From IMG/VR virus record IMGVR_UViG_3300028025_000985, positions 1-23,639 of that record: a stretch of 23,639 nucleotides of DNA; one strand, written 5' to 3'. Source of the stretch: a virus. Below, in pieces: positions 18,501-23,639 of this stretch; the stretch's first letter is position 1, and each line of letters begins with the position of its first letter. Both the position numbers and the translations under genes were made by a program. The notes below the pieces were generated by a model. It was not told where the DNA came from. It made no database searches and worked only from the letters and a program-made list of their open reading frames with translations.

Positions 18501-21500
18501 TATAAATTCCTCCAACACCAGGCACTGGGAATGAGTGTCCAATAGTTGCAGAGACTTGCTCTCCGTATGTAGTTGTTGGCAATCCAGCAAAACGACTCTT
18601 CTCTACACCAGCACTGATCTGCTGCATTAATGACTGCTGATCTCTCTTTACGGCAACCTGCTTTGCAGTCAATGGCATACCTAGGAATAGTGGATTCTTT
18701 GGTACTGCAGCAATTCCTGCCATGTACCCTGGAACTCCTGGTAGAGAACTAATATCTTCCTTTGTCATACCAGAACTCTTTAGTAGTGAGTACTGGCTAG
18801 ACTTTCTTCCAAAGTTTTTTCCACCTGCATCATAGAATCCAGTAGCAAGTCTTCTTTCAAATATTGCCTGAGCAACCTTTTGAGATCCAGATTTATTCTG
18901 CATTGCAGAAAGGGCTGCAACCATTGTTTCTGCCTGGTCTCTTCTTGCTACGTGAATTCCACCAATAATTCCCTTGTTTTCTTCAAAGAACTTATTTAAG
19001 AATGTGTGCTCTTCAAAAATGTTAGATGGTCTATTTCTTGTTGTTGCATTAAATAATTGAGAGTCTGCCTTTTGTCTATGGCTAAATGCTGGAGCATAAC
19101 TAAAATCTTCTTTTCCTCTTCTAGAACCTCTTGATACTGTAATAAGATCATCTAGGGTTAATCCATAGGCATTTGGTCCGCCTGCAATGCTCTTAAGATA
19201 TGAAATCTCTGCTTCATGCTCTGCAACAAGTGCTTGATACTCTGGGCTATTCTTGTAAAGTTTTCTGCGTGATGTAACTTCTTTTGGAACGGCTCTAGTT
19301 CTTGTTCCTTGCCCATACGGAGTAATGCTCTTAAGTCTTGATGGAGTAAGGACATTGCCAACCAGTTTTCTGTCTGGCTTAGATATTGCAGCCCGAACAG
19401 TTCTTAGAATATCATCTGGAGAATCTCCTCTTGCACGTTGGAACTCTTCATTCTTAATAAGTTCTTTCTTAAAACTTGCAACCTTCTTTTGATGTACAAA
19501 AAATGTTACTCCTCCACCAAGATCAACAGGAACAAGACCCTTTGCATTTGGTGTTCCAATCTTTAGTGCAGACAGAGTTGAAAATTGCTGCTCAACTAGT
19601 GATAGAGGATTTGCAACTCGTCCACCCATTGCTCTTGCTGCGCCAAAACTTAGTTTGCCAACAACTGTTGGTTCAGCAGCCATCATTGGGAATACTGAAC
19701 GAATACCATACATATGTCCTGGAACCGAGTCTCCAACAATTGCATTAATCAAACCACCATGCTTTTCAACCATTCCCTTTGGAATAACTGCTTCACCTGG
19801 TGTAAGCATTGCTGGTACTGTATCTGTGTTGCCTGTACCTGGTACATATGACACACCCTTGTTATAACGCTTTGGAGCAATGCCACCACCCATAGGGGCT
19901 TTTGGCATAAACATTCCAGGATTATTCTTAGAGAATGTCATCATTGCAGCATTTGCTTGCTGATAAACAGCAGTCAAAGCCTTAAGACTTGATGCTTCAA
20001 GTACATATGCTGCAGAAAGGTTCTGGTGACTTGTTGTCATTGCATTAGTTACTGCTGTGTTCTCAAGTTCTTCTTGAGTCATATAGCGTGTATTTAATGC
20101 TGCATCTTTAGTTCCGTATGCTAATCTTTGATACCCTTGGCGAACAAGGTTAAACATTTTCATAAGGTTTGCAATACCATTGGCTACAAGACCAACAGTC
20201 ATAAGAACTACTGGACCAATACCAGCAACAGCACCAATAATGATACCAACAATCTTCTTAAAGCCTTCTGGCATTTCGTTAAACTTGTTAAACAATTTAA
20301 CAAAGAATTCAATAACTGGTGTGAGGATCTTAGCAAAGAGTTCACCAATTGGAGCAATAGAAGCCTTAAGTTTTTCAATCTGAGATTGCATCTTATTCAT
20401 TGCAGAATTTTCTTGAGTCTTCATTTCTCGCTGACTTAGGATTGCAAGTTCTTCGGCTGATGCAACCGACAATTTCATAACTCTGTTTGCTTGAGTTCCT
20501 TCTTTTGTAATGTTATTAAACATTGCAGAAAGTCTTGCAAACTGATACTTACCAAAAATCTTTTCAATAATCTGACCACGCTGAAGATCGTTGAGTGTAC
20601 TAAGAGAACTTGCAAACTGCATAACAGTTGCTTTAAGGTCTCCAGCATTACTTTCAACAATTGCTTTAAGGTTAATTCCAAGTGCGTTTGTTGCCTTTAC
20701 AGCAGCAGTAGATGGGTTAATTAAAGATGCAAGACCAGATTTAAGTGCGTTTGCGCCTTGTGCTGCGCTTACGCCTCCTTCTTTCATTGCTGTAAGGAAT
20801 ACAGTTAAGTCTTTAACATCTCCACCAAGTTGTTGAATAATTGGACCAACTCTTGGAATGGCTTCTGTCATATCCTCAAGGGTGAGGACTGTCTGGTTTT
20901 CAACTGCGTTCAGGAAGTCAATATTCTTTCCAAGTTCTGCTGCAGTAATTCCAAAAGCATTCTTAAGTGCAACAATTGTTTCTAGTGATTTATCTTGAGC
21001 AATGCCACCAAGAACTGCAAGTTTGTTTGCTTGTCTTACTACTTCTTCTAAGTCTTTTCCAGCGTTACCCGCTGCTGCAGCATCTGCTGCTGTCTTGATA
21101 GTCTCAGATACCTTAAGACCATACTTTGTGTACTCATCTGCAATCTTCTGCATATTTTTGAGGGCAGTTTCTGTTTCGCCCTGTGTTGTAAAAATTTCTC
21201 CATAAACCTTCTTAAAACGAATAGCCTGAGTTTCAATCTCTTTAAAACTCTTGATTGCTGAAGCAGCAAACATAGCCAGAGGTATTGTAAAACCAACCAT
21301 CAACTGACGGCCAGCCCACTGGGTATTCTTACCAAAGTTTAGAAGTCGTACAGAACCATCATTAAGAAGTTTATTCATTATCTGCTGACGCTGAATAACC
21401 ATCTGCATTCTTGTTAGTTGATCATTATAATTTAACTTCTTTGGGGTCATACGCATTGCATTTAGCGCACCCTGGGCATCTTTACCCAATCCTACATATT

Positions 21501-21879
21501 GAGTCTGTAGAGTCTTTACTCTCTTTTGTACGAGACTGCTTACTGTCTCAAATTCTTTACCGAAAAATCTTCCAAAAGTTCTGGAAGAGGCCATACTATA
21601 TCTATAGTATTCTCTAAGCGATAACTTGCCAGCATCAAGTCTTCTTGAGAACTGATCAACAGATGTAGACATTTTTGCTGTTGAAGCAGTAAAGGCTCCA
21701 GTAGCATTTACGTTATGAAGAAGTGATCTTGTGAAGTCTGCCTGTGCTGCTGCTGCTGCACGTGTTCCAACAACCATGGAACGGTTAAATGCGGATAACT
21801 GCTTATCCAGTCCACGAAGTGCAGACATGGCTTGAACAGTATCAATATTTATAAAAATATTGCTATTTATATCCGCCAT
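12520..21879 (-). CDS. Tail tape measure protein (3119 residues) with embedded kinase-like region
   Basis: The largest gene in the window. It sets tail length and probably enters the host envelope during DNA ejection. Residues ~185-570 form a TP901-1-type tape measure core (alpha-helical, PRVGPIIQQLGGD, GGVSAAQGANALKSGLASL) ending in a strongly hydrophobic segment at about 537-570. Further hydrophobic segments lie at about 1580-1600, 1608-1643, 1834-1871 and 1911-1935. Residues ~2050-2950 are mostly charged helices likely to form coiled coils. A motif centred on DTVPAMLTPGE occurs three times (about 679-703, 1392-1416, 3011-3031), and residues ~1110-1290 look kinase-like. ATG at 21877-21879 has only a weak site close by; an AGGAG lies 15 nt upstream. 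At the usual ~0.15 nm per residue the full length would predict a tail near 470 nm, less if the inserted region does not span the tube. Confidence 0.96.
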   Translation of the reverse strand: MADINSNIFINIDTVQAMSALRGLDKQLSAFNRSMVVGTRAAAAAQADFTRSLLHNVNATGAFTASTAKMSTSVDQFSRRLDAGKLSLREYYRYSMASSRTFGRFFGKEFETVSSLVQKRVKTLQTQYVGLGKDAQGALNAMRMTPKKLNYNDQLTRMQMVIQRQQIMNKLLNDGSVRLLNFGKNTQWAGRQLMVGFTIPLAMFAASAIKSFKEIETQAIRFKKVYGEIFTTQGETETALKNMQKIADEYTKYGLKVSETIKTAADAAAAGNAGKDLEEVVRQANKLAVLGGIAQDKSLETIVALKNAFGITAAELGKNIDFLNAVENQTVLTLEDMTEAIPRVGPIIQQLGGDVKDLTVFLTAMKEGGVSAAQGANALKSGLASLINPSTAAVKATNALGINLKAIVESNAGDLKATVMQFASSLSTLNDLQRGQIIEKIFGKYQFARLSAMFNNITKEGTQANRVMKLSVASAEELAILSQREMKTQENSAMNKMQSQIEKLKASIAPIGELFAKILTPVIEFFVKLFNKFNEMPEGFKKIVGIIIGAVAGIGPVVLMTVGLVANGIANLMKMFNLVRQGYQRLAYGTKDAALNTRYMTQEELENTAVTNAMTTSHQNLSAAYVLEASSLKALTAVYQQANAAMMTFSKNNPGMFMPKAPMGGGIAPKRYNKGVSYVPGTGNTDTVPAMLTPGEAVIPKGMVEKHGGLINAIVGDSVPGHMYGIRSVFPMMAAEPTVVGKLSFGAARAMGGRVANPLSLVEQQFSTLSALKIGTPNAKGLVPVDLGGGVTFFVHQKKVASFKKELIKNEEFQRARGDSPDDILRTVRAAISKPDRKLVGNVLTPSRLKSITPYGQGTRTRAVPKEVTSRRKLYKNSPEYQALVAEHEAEISYLKSIAGGPNAYGLTLDDLITVSRGSRRGKEDFSYAPAFSHRQKADSQLFNATTRNRPSNIFEEHTFLNKFFEENKGIIGGIHVARRDQAETMVAALSAMQNKSGSQKVAQAIFERRLATGFYDAGGKNFGRKSSQYSLLKSSGMTKEDISSLPGVPGYMAGIAAVPKNPLFLGMPLTAKQVAVKRDQQSLMQQISAGVEKSRFAGLPTTTYGEQVSATIGHSFPVPGVGGIYKNGAGESVFVKPVLDEVAALAEMRATTIAREAHGLQAPKQTIKVMIDPTDPQKKRRLLVLESPVEEQFASMTGKFTKDEYIKQLVASSLRGDKDLQMSNLSGNVLADVGTAGVFERASGVRVYADSMPSMADQAKINLLGVKGGAKRFFAESTLDVARSMTPTQYHAAMIREIEETLPRLRKSIAGMGLDPKEQEIYNRMILRLEEGKNVNWAEYHAVHSSVVPQVKKPLSAAQILKQKQDRDQRERQSGHANTTPYYYNKGVFSVPGTGNKDTVPAMLTPGEAVIPKDMAQKYAPLVDGIIDDKIPGHITGKKTGVPRPLPNQNFDGPSPVRPNWRGRINRAQRYAAPIVSRAAERAAARMAAATAASVRGMEALAKTAVKTAGGVKVLNTRTQNLSTSFAEADKTRGFRGFMSGYGRVPDQIVDQETKQLRKATVEERTNMRTDKRMQTSQRMMGVGMAAMMVPMVASAYAQKNEESWVAKNMTAIMGASMLPMILPMLNSPLKLLLASAAGLAAIFKMQSSTIKKNIIEGEKQAKSMTMTTSRLEELGKITNTVSVTQIADAKRKARNMDIVPVSMEFGNNVLEQSDFGKNLKTSFEQTVKDFGTGPAVDSLVSQLGTAVSQGVLTVVQAESIAVALTRNLKDAKLELDVRGRLIELLGPNGENLTTNGLKVQLDLIATNTRLQDAALGNLNKVADRQRGIDLGEAGQLGVGAIGGGYVAARAGMQATAMMGAISNAGAIAAAEAKVAKVASDASKVSKALTIARNVRVGTQLASGATAATGAGAIPGLVGLAISTVVFGGIETGIRMWQKGKEKAAIGKAAGIVQGIVSQNLAASQGSIDALTSQYDTAIANLELKKKTLKTEQERAAVDQEILALQDKKTSGLKTLRETQGNILQSAVTSYQGVSGPTIGERLSPLGSGRGQVRDKYMEAFSTAMQEKFKDNAALKAQASALQSELDDIGNDEVTLQISTLVTSDVLTPNEASIMLKTLTATGGDITKNLQSIVSVQGTEGLQRLSTLLTLIPDETNQRNLVIAVKQMNKADSDATYSAIEELAKIPDFIGIDLSLETDSNDIANLKKTGKEIAALKKQFPNGQVDLKALIKMQQEGGGPGKNLTLDSAIRDWKEIEKLPKELQFQAIFTMASIEVSDSFDAMLKTELDAAFEKANPKYAGQQMFGSKESMRTFNRQQKLDREMFTTDPKNIEAARKAAMDKFRTQIFGVATPTTTNNNSNNNANANKTKRDDSFLMDLAQRLKIVKDSSIDALNPLKSIKKFLGGDLGGKGGGSVASNKSLDKQLGAIQAIDKLALDGNIRGLSDDFREILVNMDPEQFVLWSKTLFKVGKDGRISGLTEDFININSAFRTATIGEYIEDEKKAVDEIRDRVNAYYSLISLSREYGFTIAETNDLMKNQSFVADIANGVQYSKDELAGLIEINKQGAALRAKEGVVNQAQETNKIQMQIDAFKKLKNEGIAYETILQIISKSEWVEGVLSSTGKIKDEFPQLIKSAEDYKKVLFELQQMQESKSTKLDQKFAAEAARINLASQSAFRTANKMSVEQYNLVTKEKEALQQTYQDQIDDYNDGLSAIEKLETSVNDKYDDKIKLIDAQAKALDDVLSINEDIAAQQQNQLTLADALTQGDISAAAQAAAEYSAQQAEVASRSAGDALDEQRSAMEIARQKEIDNLTTKINGKDYTRKQLTDEIARVQETLIAPLEKEIEARNKLVAAHELSVEKQLKYVELQGMTAEEWGTVKDAVAALNDAYDAQILDIDKMATSVTGVATAWGTVSKGITDAGLKIGTYPDPDAEAKAKAAAEKAEKERLAKIAEEDAKKRQTNTDPNRKGSFAEGLGKNDWLRSMSLSSQQSILKSMGYYAEGGFVARGTDTVPAMLTPGEFIVKKNVADQYGAMLQSLNNGTYKSLQAPTYSAMDNNTTSVGAGSSTMVADNSSRVYNYNVGISVNNTSASADDIAKVVMAEIKYIDSQRLRGQR
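12787..12849 (-). repeat. TPGE motif copy 3, near the tape measure C-terminus
   Basis: Encodes residues 3011-3031: RGTDTVPAMLTPGEFIVKK. It is preceded by YYAEGGFVA, comparable to the YNKGV lead-in of the other copies. It shares the DTVPAMLTPGE core but has FIVKK where the others have AVIPK. This form is common near the ends of tape measure proteins. Confidence 0.85.
17632..17706 (-). repeat. TPGE motif copy 2 in the tape measure protein
   Basis: Encodes residues 1392-1416: VPGTGNKDTVPAML then TPGEAVIPKDM. It is preceded by YNKGVFS, parallel to YNKGVSY before copy 1, and followed by a similar block ending PGH (KIPGHITG versus SVPGHMYG). The repeat unit is therefore about 50 residues. It lies just after the kinase-like region. 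Confidence 0.88.
18010..18552 (-). other. Kinase-fold (HipA/PI-kinase-like) domain inside the tape measure protein
   Basis: Residues ~1110-1290 of the tape measure protein. The order of elements is that of an atypical protein-kinase fold. A Gly-rich strand pair GGIYKNGAGESVFVKP supplies K1137 as candidate ATP-binding Lys. A helix with E1142/E1148 leads into ATTIAREAHGLQAP, followed by a strand and hinge (RLLVLESPVEE). Then come the block DLQMSNLSGNVL (D1220, N1225, N1229) and ADVGTAGVFERASG (D1233), close to the 'D-x-GG-x-L-x-FRA-x-G' ending of the kinase-like domains found in some phage head and MuF-type proteins. Assigned by eye. The catalytic loop is short and activity cannot be judged. 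Confidence 0.52.
19771..19845 (-). repeat. TPGE motif copy 1 in the tape measure protein
   Basis: Encodes residues 679-703: VPGTGNTDTVPAML then TPGEAVIPKGM. It matches copy 2 at 23 of 25 residues, but many third codon positions differ, so it is not a recent DNA duplication. It lies just before the inserted kinase-like region. Confidence 0.88.
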
Positions 21880-21891
21880 TTAACCAACCAT
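21880..21891 (-). other. Three-codon leader ORF (Met-Val-Gly-stop) abutting the tape measure start
   Basis: The minus strand reads AGGAG, ATC, then ATG GTT GGT TAA, then directly the ATG of the tape measure gene. The best Shine-Dalgarno match in the gap serves this mini-ORF (3-nt spacing) and is 15 nt from the tape measure start. It may be chance, or it may tune tape measure translation by termination-reinitiation. Confidence 0.3.
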
Positions 21892-21909
21892 GATCTCCTA
21901 TATTTAATT

Positions 21910-22236
21910 TTATTCTTGTGCTGCGAGAGCAAGCAAGGCTGAATCAGTCAAGTTAATACCTGATGCTGCTTCAATGATTTCGTACACTGTAGGTAGATCA
22001 AGTAGATCTTCCAACTTCTCAACGTCTTCTGCCAATTCTGGCTTGTACTGCTTCATTGCGATTTGTACGCATTCAACAAGTACATCCATTGACTTATCAT
22101 TATCTGCCTGGACTGCTCCAAGGCCTTCAAATGACTTCATAAACGGACGAAGAAGTGATACCTTCAACGGTCGTACTTTAACCTTTGTGCCGTCAATTAA
22201 TGTGACGACTTTCTCTTCATGGACAGTTGTTGCCAT
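21910..22236 (-). CDS. Tail assembly chaperone, short form (gpG-like)
   Basis: 108 residues, between the long chaperone and the tape measure gene. It aligns along its whole length with residues 1-95 of the long form: about 43 identities in 95 columns by hand with one gap, including PLK, VAMKQY-like IAMKQY, and LPTVYEI versus MPTVYSI. In lambda-type phages the short product (gpG) coats the tape measure protein while the tail is built. ATG at 22234-22236 has a near-perfect AGGAGGGG site and a strong promoter-like element 26 nt upstream. Reading past its stop in the -1 or +1 frame hits a stop within about 20 codons, so no frameshifted gpT partner follows it. Confidence 0.84.
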   Translation of the reverse strand: MATTVHEEKVVTLIDGTKVKVRPLKVSLLRPFMKSFEGLGAVQADNDKSMDVLVECVQIAMKQYKPELAEDVEKLEDLLDLPTVYEIIEAASGINLTDSALLALAAQE

Positions 22237-22244
22237 TTACCCCT

Positions 22245-22254
22245 CCTAATTAGG
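22245..22254. promoter_or_regulatory. 10-bp perfect palindrome in the leader of the short chaperone gene
   Basis: CCTAATTAGG lies about where transcription from the upstream promoter should start and shares its last bases with the ribosome binding site. It could be a small operator half-site pair, but 10 bp is short enough to occur by chance. Confidence 0.3.
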
Positions 22255-22262
22255 TTAAGTTA

Positions 22263-22292
22263 ATTATAGCATAAGAGAGGGATCTCTGTCAT
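22263..22292 (-). promoter_or_regulatory. Probable sigma70-type promoter for short chaperone and tape measure genes
   Basis: The minus strand carries ATGACA (22292-22287, 5 of 6 to the -35 consensus), an 18-nt spacer ending TATGC, and a perfect TATAAT (22268-22263) with TG extension. It overlaps the last codons and stop of the long chaperone gene. There are 26 nt from the -10 to the ATG at 22236, identical to the element before the SSB gene. Confidence 0.7.
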
Positions 22293-22998
22293 CTTCATAA
22301 TCTAGTCCAAGCCCAATTCCGAAGCCTAATTGCTTTGCTTTTGGACCTTGTAGTGACAGCACATCATCTGAATTATCAGCCTGACCTTTAGAAAATACTC
22401 TAGCCTTCATGTCTTCCCACTCTTTCTGGCCTCTATCTTTACCAGACTCCTTATCTAAATCTACACCCTGCATTGCTGCTAAAAATTTCTTTTCTTGATA
22501 ATCTAAATCTCTCATTACTTCTAATGTAGACATGAGTTCTGGCATAGATAGTGATCTTTCTAATTCATCATAATCTTTATAAATGCCGAGCAAAAATATT
22601 TCAGATTCCAACTTGGCTAAATCTAAACTCTTCCAAGTAACACCTTCTTTGTCTGCTTTTGATTTTAATGATTTTTCTGCCTGATCTTTAATTGATTCAT
22701 CAGAGTCTTCTTTAACCTTAATGCCAGCAGCAAAGTCTGCTATAGAGTAGACTGTAGGCATATCAAAATTATCCTCAATGTCTTCTACGCTACCAGATAA
22801 CGATGGGTAATACTGTTTCATAGCAACCCTTACGCATTCTGTAATAATATGCAAAGAGTCTTGCTCATTTTGTACAGTCTGCATTCCGTCAAACTTCTCC
22901 ATGAACTCACGAAGATACTTGATCTTTAAAGGTGACATTTCTATATGAATGCCATCAACTGTTTCAACTGTTTTTGTAGAATAAACTATAGTAGCCAT
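22264..22998 (-). CDS. Tail assembly chaperone, long form (gpGT-like) in one reading frame
   Basis: 244 residues from ATG at 22996-22998; this start aligns with the start of the short paralogue (MATIV versus MATTV), unlike a TTG two codons upstream. Residues 1-95 are homologous to the short form. A Lys/Glu/Ser-rich hinge (about 96-120) then leads to a C-terminal domain containing LESEIFLLGIYKDYDELER, SMPELMSTLEV and DLDYQEKKFLAAMQGVDLD. This resembles the T-type extension that most siphoviruses reach only by programmed frameshifting; here no frameshift is needed. The long form would bind the tape measure protein and recruit tail-tube subunits. There is no convincing Shine-Dalgarno, and a -10 element ends only 9 nt before the ATG, so a leaderless mRNA is likely. 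Confidence 0.84.
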   Translation of the reverse strand: MATIVYSTKTVETVDGIHIEMSPLKIKYLREFMEKFDGMQTVQNEQDSLHIITECVRVAMKQYYPSLSGSVEDIEDNFDMPTVYSIADFAAGIKVKEDSDESIKDQAEKSLKSKADKEGVTWKSLDLAKLESEIFLLGIYKDYDELERSLSMPELMSTLEVMRDLDYQEKKFLAAMQGVDLDKESGKDRGQKEWEDMKARVFSKGQADNSDDVLSLQGPKAKQLGFGIGLGLDYEDDRDPSLML

Positions 22999-23007
22999 AT
23001 ACAATCT

Positions 23008-23016
23008 ATTCTAGCA
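23008..23016 (-). promoter_or_regulatory. Extended -10 promoter, probably giving a near-leaderless mRNA
   Basis: The minus strand reads TATGC TAGAAT just downstream of the terminator U-tract. There is TG extension but no recognisable -35, since that position falls in the terminator stem. The -10 ends 9 nt before the ATG at 22998, so transcription would begin 0-4 nt from the start codon. It shares the TATGCTAnAnT core with the other two promoters. Confidence 0.52.
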
Positions 23017-23017
23017 T

Positions 23018-23050
23018 AAAACAACAAAGCCTGCCTCCGAAGAGACAGGC
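23018..23050 (-). terminator. Rho-independent terminator after the major tail protein gene
   Basis: On the minus strand a 9-bp stem, GCCTGTCTC / GAGGCAGGC with one G-U pair, closes a TTCG tetraloop (23029-23050) and is followed by TTTGTTGTTTT (23028-23018). It begins 22 nt after the major tail protein stop codon. It is the only clear terminator in the window and separates the abundant tube protein from the chaperone/tape measure operon. Confidence 0.9.
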
Positions 23051-23072
23051 CTAGTCGCTAATTTATATTAAA

Positions 23073-23639
23073 TTATGAAGCAGGAGTCCAAGTACGATCT
23101 ACGATCTTACCGTATGATCCTGATGCATCTTCTGGAAGAAGACGGAATGAAACTTCAAACATTGATGCTTCATCACGCTTTGCAGATACTGTAACATTTT
23201 CAATTGAAAGTGCACGGTATGCAGAGTAGACACGCTCAATGTAAGCAGACTCAGCACAGTCACCTGTTCCTGGTCCGACTGCTACAATTCCACGCTCAAC
23301 TGGGCATTCACCAAGTTCACCTGCAGAAAGGTTAAGTGCCTGTCCTGCTGATGTTGACTTGTTTCCTGTAAGTTGTGCGTCGCTGTATGCTAGTGAGAGA
23401 AGCAAGTTCTCTAGTGTAGCCTCAGCAAAAGCAGTTGCAAGGTTAACCTGCATTCCCTGCTTGTAAAGTTTTGCAACGTCAAGAATCTGGTCCACTCTAA
23501 CTTCACCGAAGTCAGGTTGGAACTGCAGTTCAAGGCCGTTCATTGTATAACCCACGTTTGTGTATGTTGCGTCATCTGCGAGAGTCTCACGGAATGATTC
23601 GCCTGATACAGCGGTCTCTAGTGTTCCTGGAGTAAGGGT
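23073..23639 (-). CDS. Major tail (tube) protein, 5' end outside the window
   Basis: Open from the window edge to TAA at 23073-23075, giving at least 188 residues; an internal GTG at 23555 is not the start because the frame continues with coding-like sequence (LTPGTLETAVSGESFRETL, then VGYTMNGLELQFQPDFGEV). The mixed alpha/beta pattern with EVRVDQILDVAKLYKQG, helix-forming NLATAFAEATLENLLLSLA and a strand-rich C-terminus (MFEVSFRLLPEDAS, KIVDRTW) suits a tail-tube subunit. Its position immediately before the chaperones and tape measure gene is the canonical one. It is followed by a strong terminator, as expected for a highly expressed structural gene. A sheath protein is unlikely given the length and the absence of any other contractile-tail gene. 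Confidence 0.86.
   Translation of the reverse strand, partial: TLTPGTLETAVSGESFRETLADDATYTNVGYTMNGLELQFQPDFGEVRVDQILDVAKLYKQGMQVNLATAFAEATLENLLLSLAYSDAQLTGNKSTSAGQALNLSAGELGECPVERGIVAVGPGTGDCAESAYIERVYSAYRALSIENVTVSAKRDEASMFEVSFRLLPEDASGSYGKIVDRTWTPAS

Noticed and set aside
21890-21925. Programmed frameshift at the end of the short chaperone gene
   Set aside because: Both alternative frames end within about 20 codons and no canonical slippery heptamer is seen.
22999-23004. TTG start at 23004 for the long chaperone
   Set aside because: The ATG two codons later aligns with the start of the paralogous short chaperone.
23553-23555. GTG as the major tail protein start
   Set aside because: The same frame stays open with protein-like sequence for 28 more codons to the window edge, so the gene begins outside.
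1-23639. tRNA genes, CRISPR arrays, insertion sequences, integrase or attachment sites
   Set aside because: Intergenic spaces are at most 74 nt and contain no cloverleaf, repeat-spacer pattern or inverted terminal repeats; no recombinase gene is present.

Overview
This window is a segment of a tailed bacteriophage genome (Caudoviricetes, siphovirus-like). All genes lie on the minus strand, so the biological reading direction runs from position 23639 down to 1. The DNA is AT-rich. Genes are packed with 1-30 nt gaps or short overlaps, and both edges cut through genes. The very long tape measure protein and the two small chaperone genes after a tail-tube gene indicate a long non-contractile tail. 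An actinobacterial host of low-GC aquatic type would fit the gene types, the extended -10 promoters and a probably leaderless gene start. That is inference only, because no host marker gene is present.

Tail module, in transcription order (23639 to 4229): major tail protein (5' end outside the window), a rho-independent terminator, two paralogous tail assembly chaperones (long then short), a 3119-residue tape measure protein, a Dit-position minor tail protein, a 1615-residue hub/adsorption-type minor tail protein, and four smaller tail-tip or fibre-type proteins of 224, 374, 166 and 146 residues.

Transition and replication module (4211 to 1): a small zinc ribbon protein overlapping an HTH protein, two small unknown proteins, a DnaB-type helicase, a short DnaG-type primase (zinc finger plus TOPRIM), a gp32-like single-strand binding protein, and the PHP-domain start of a DnaE-type polymerase. 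The replication genes directly follow the tail genes on the same strand, with no visible terminator between the modules.

Most notable points. (1) The tape measure protein seems to carry a kinase-fold (HipA/PI-kinase-like) domain between two copies of a conserved TPGE-type motif. (2) The tail chaperone pair, usually one gene plus a programmed frameshift, is here two separate paralogous genes with very different expression signals. (3) Three promoter-like elements share the core TATGCTAnAnT, and two of them have identical geometry from -35 to start codon.
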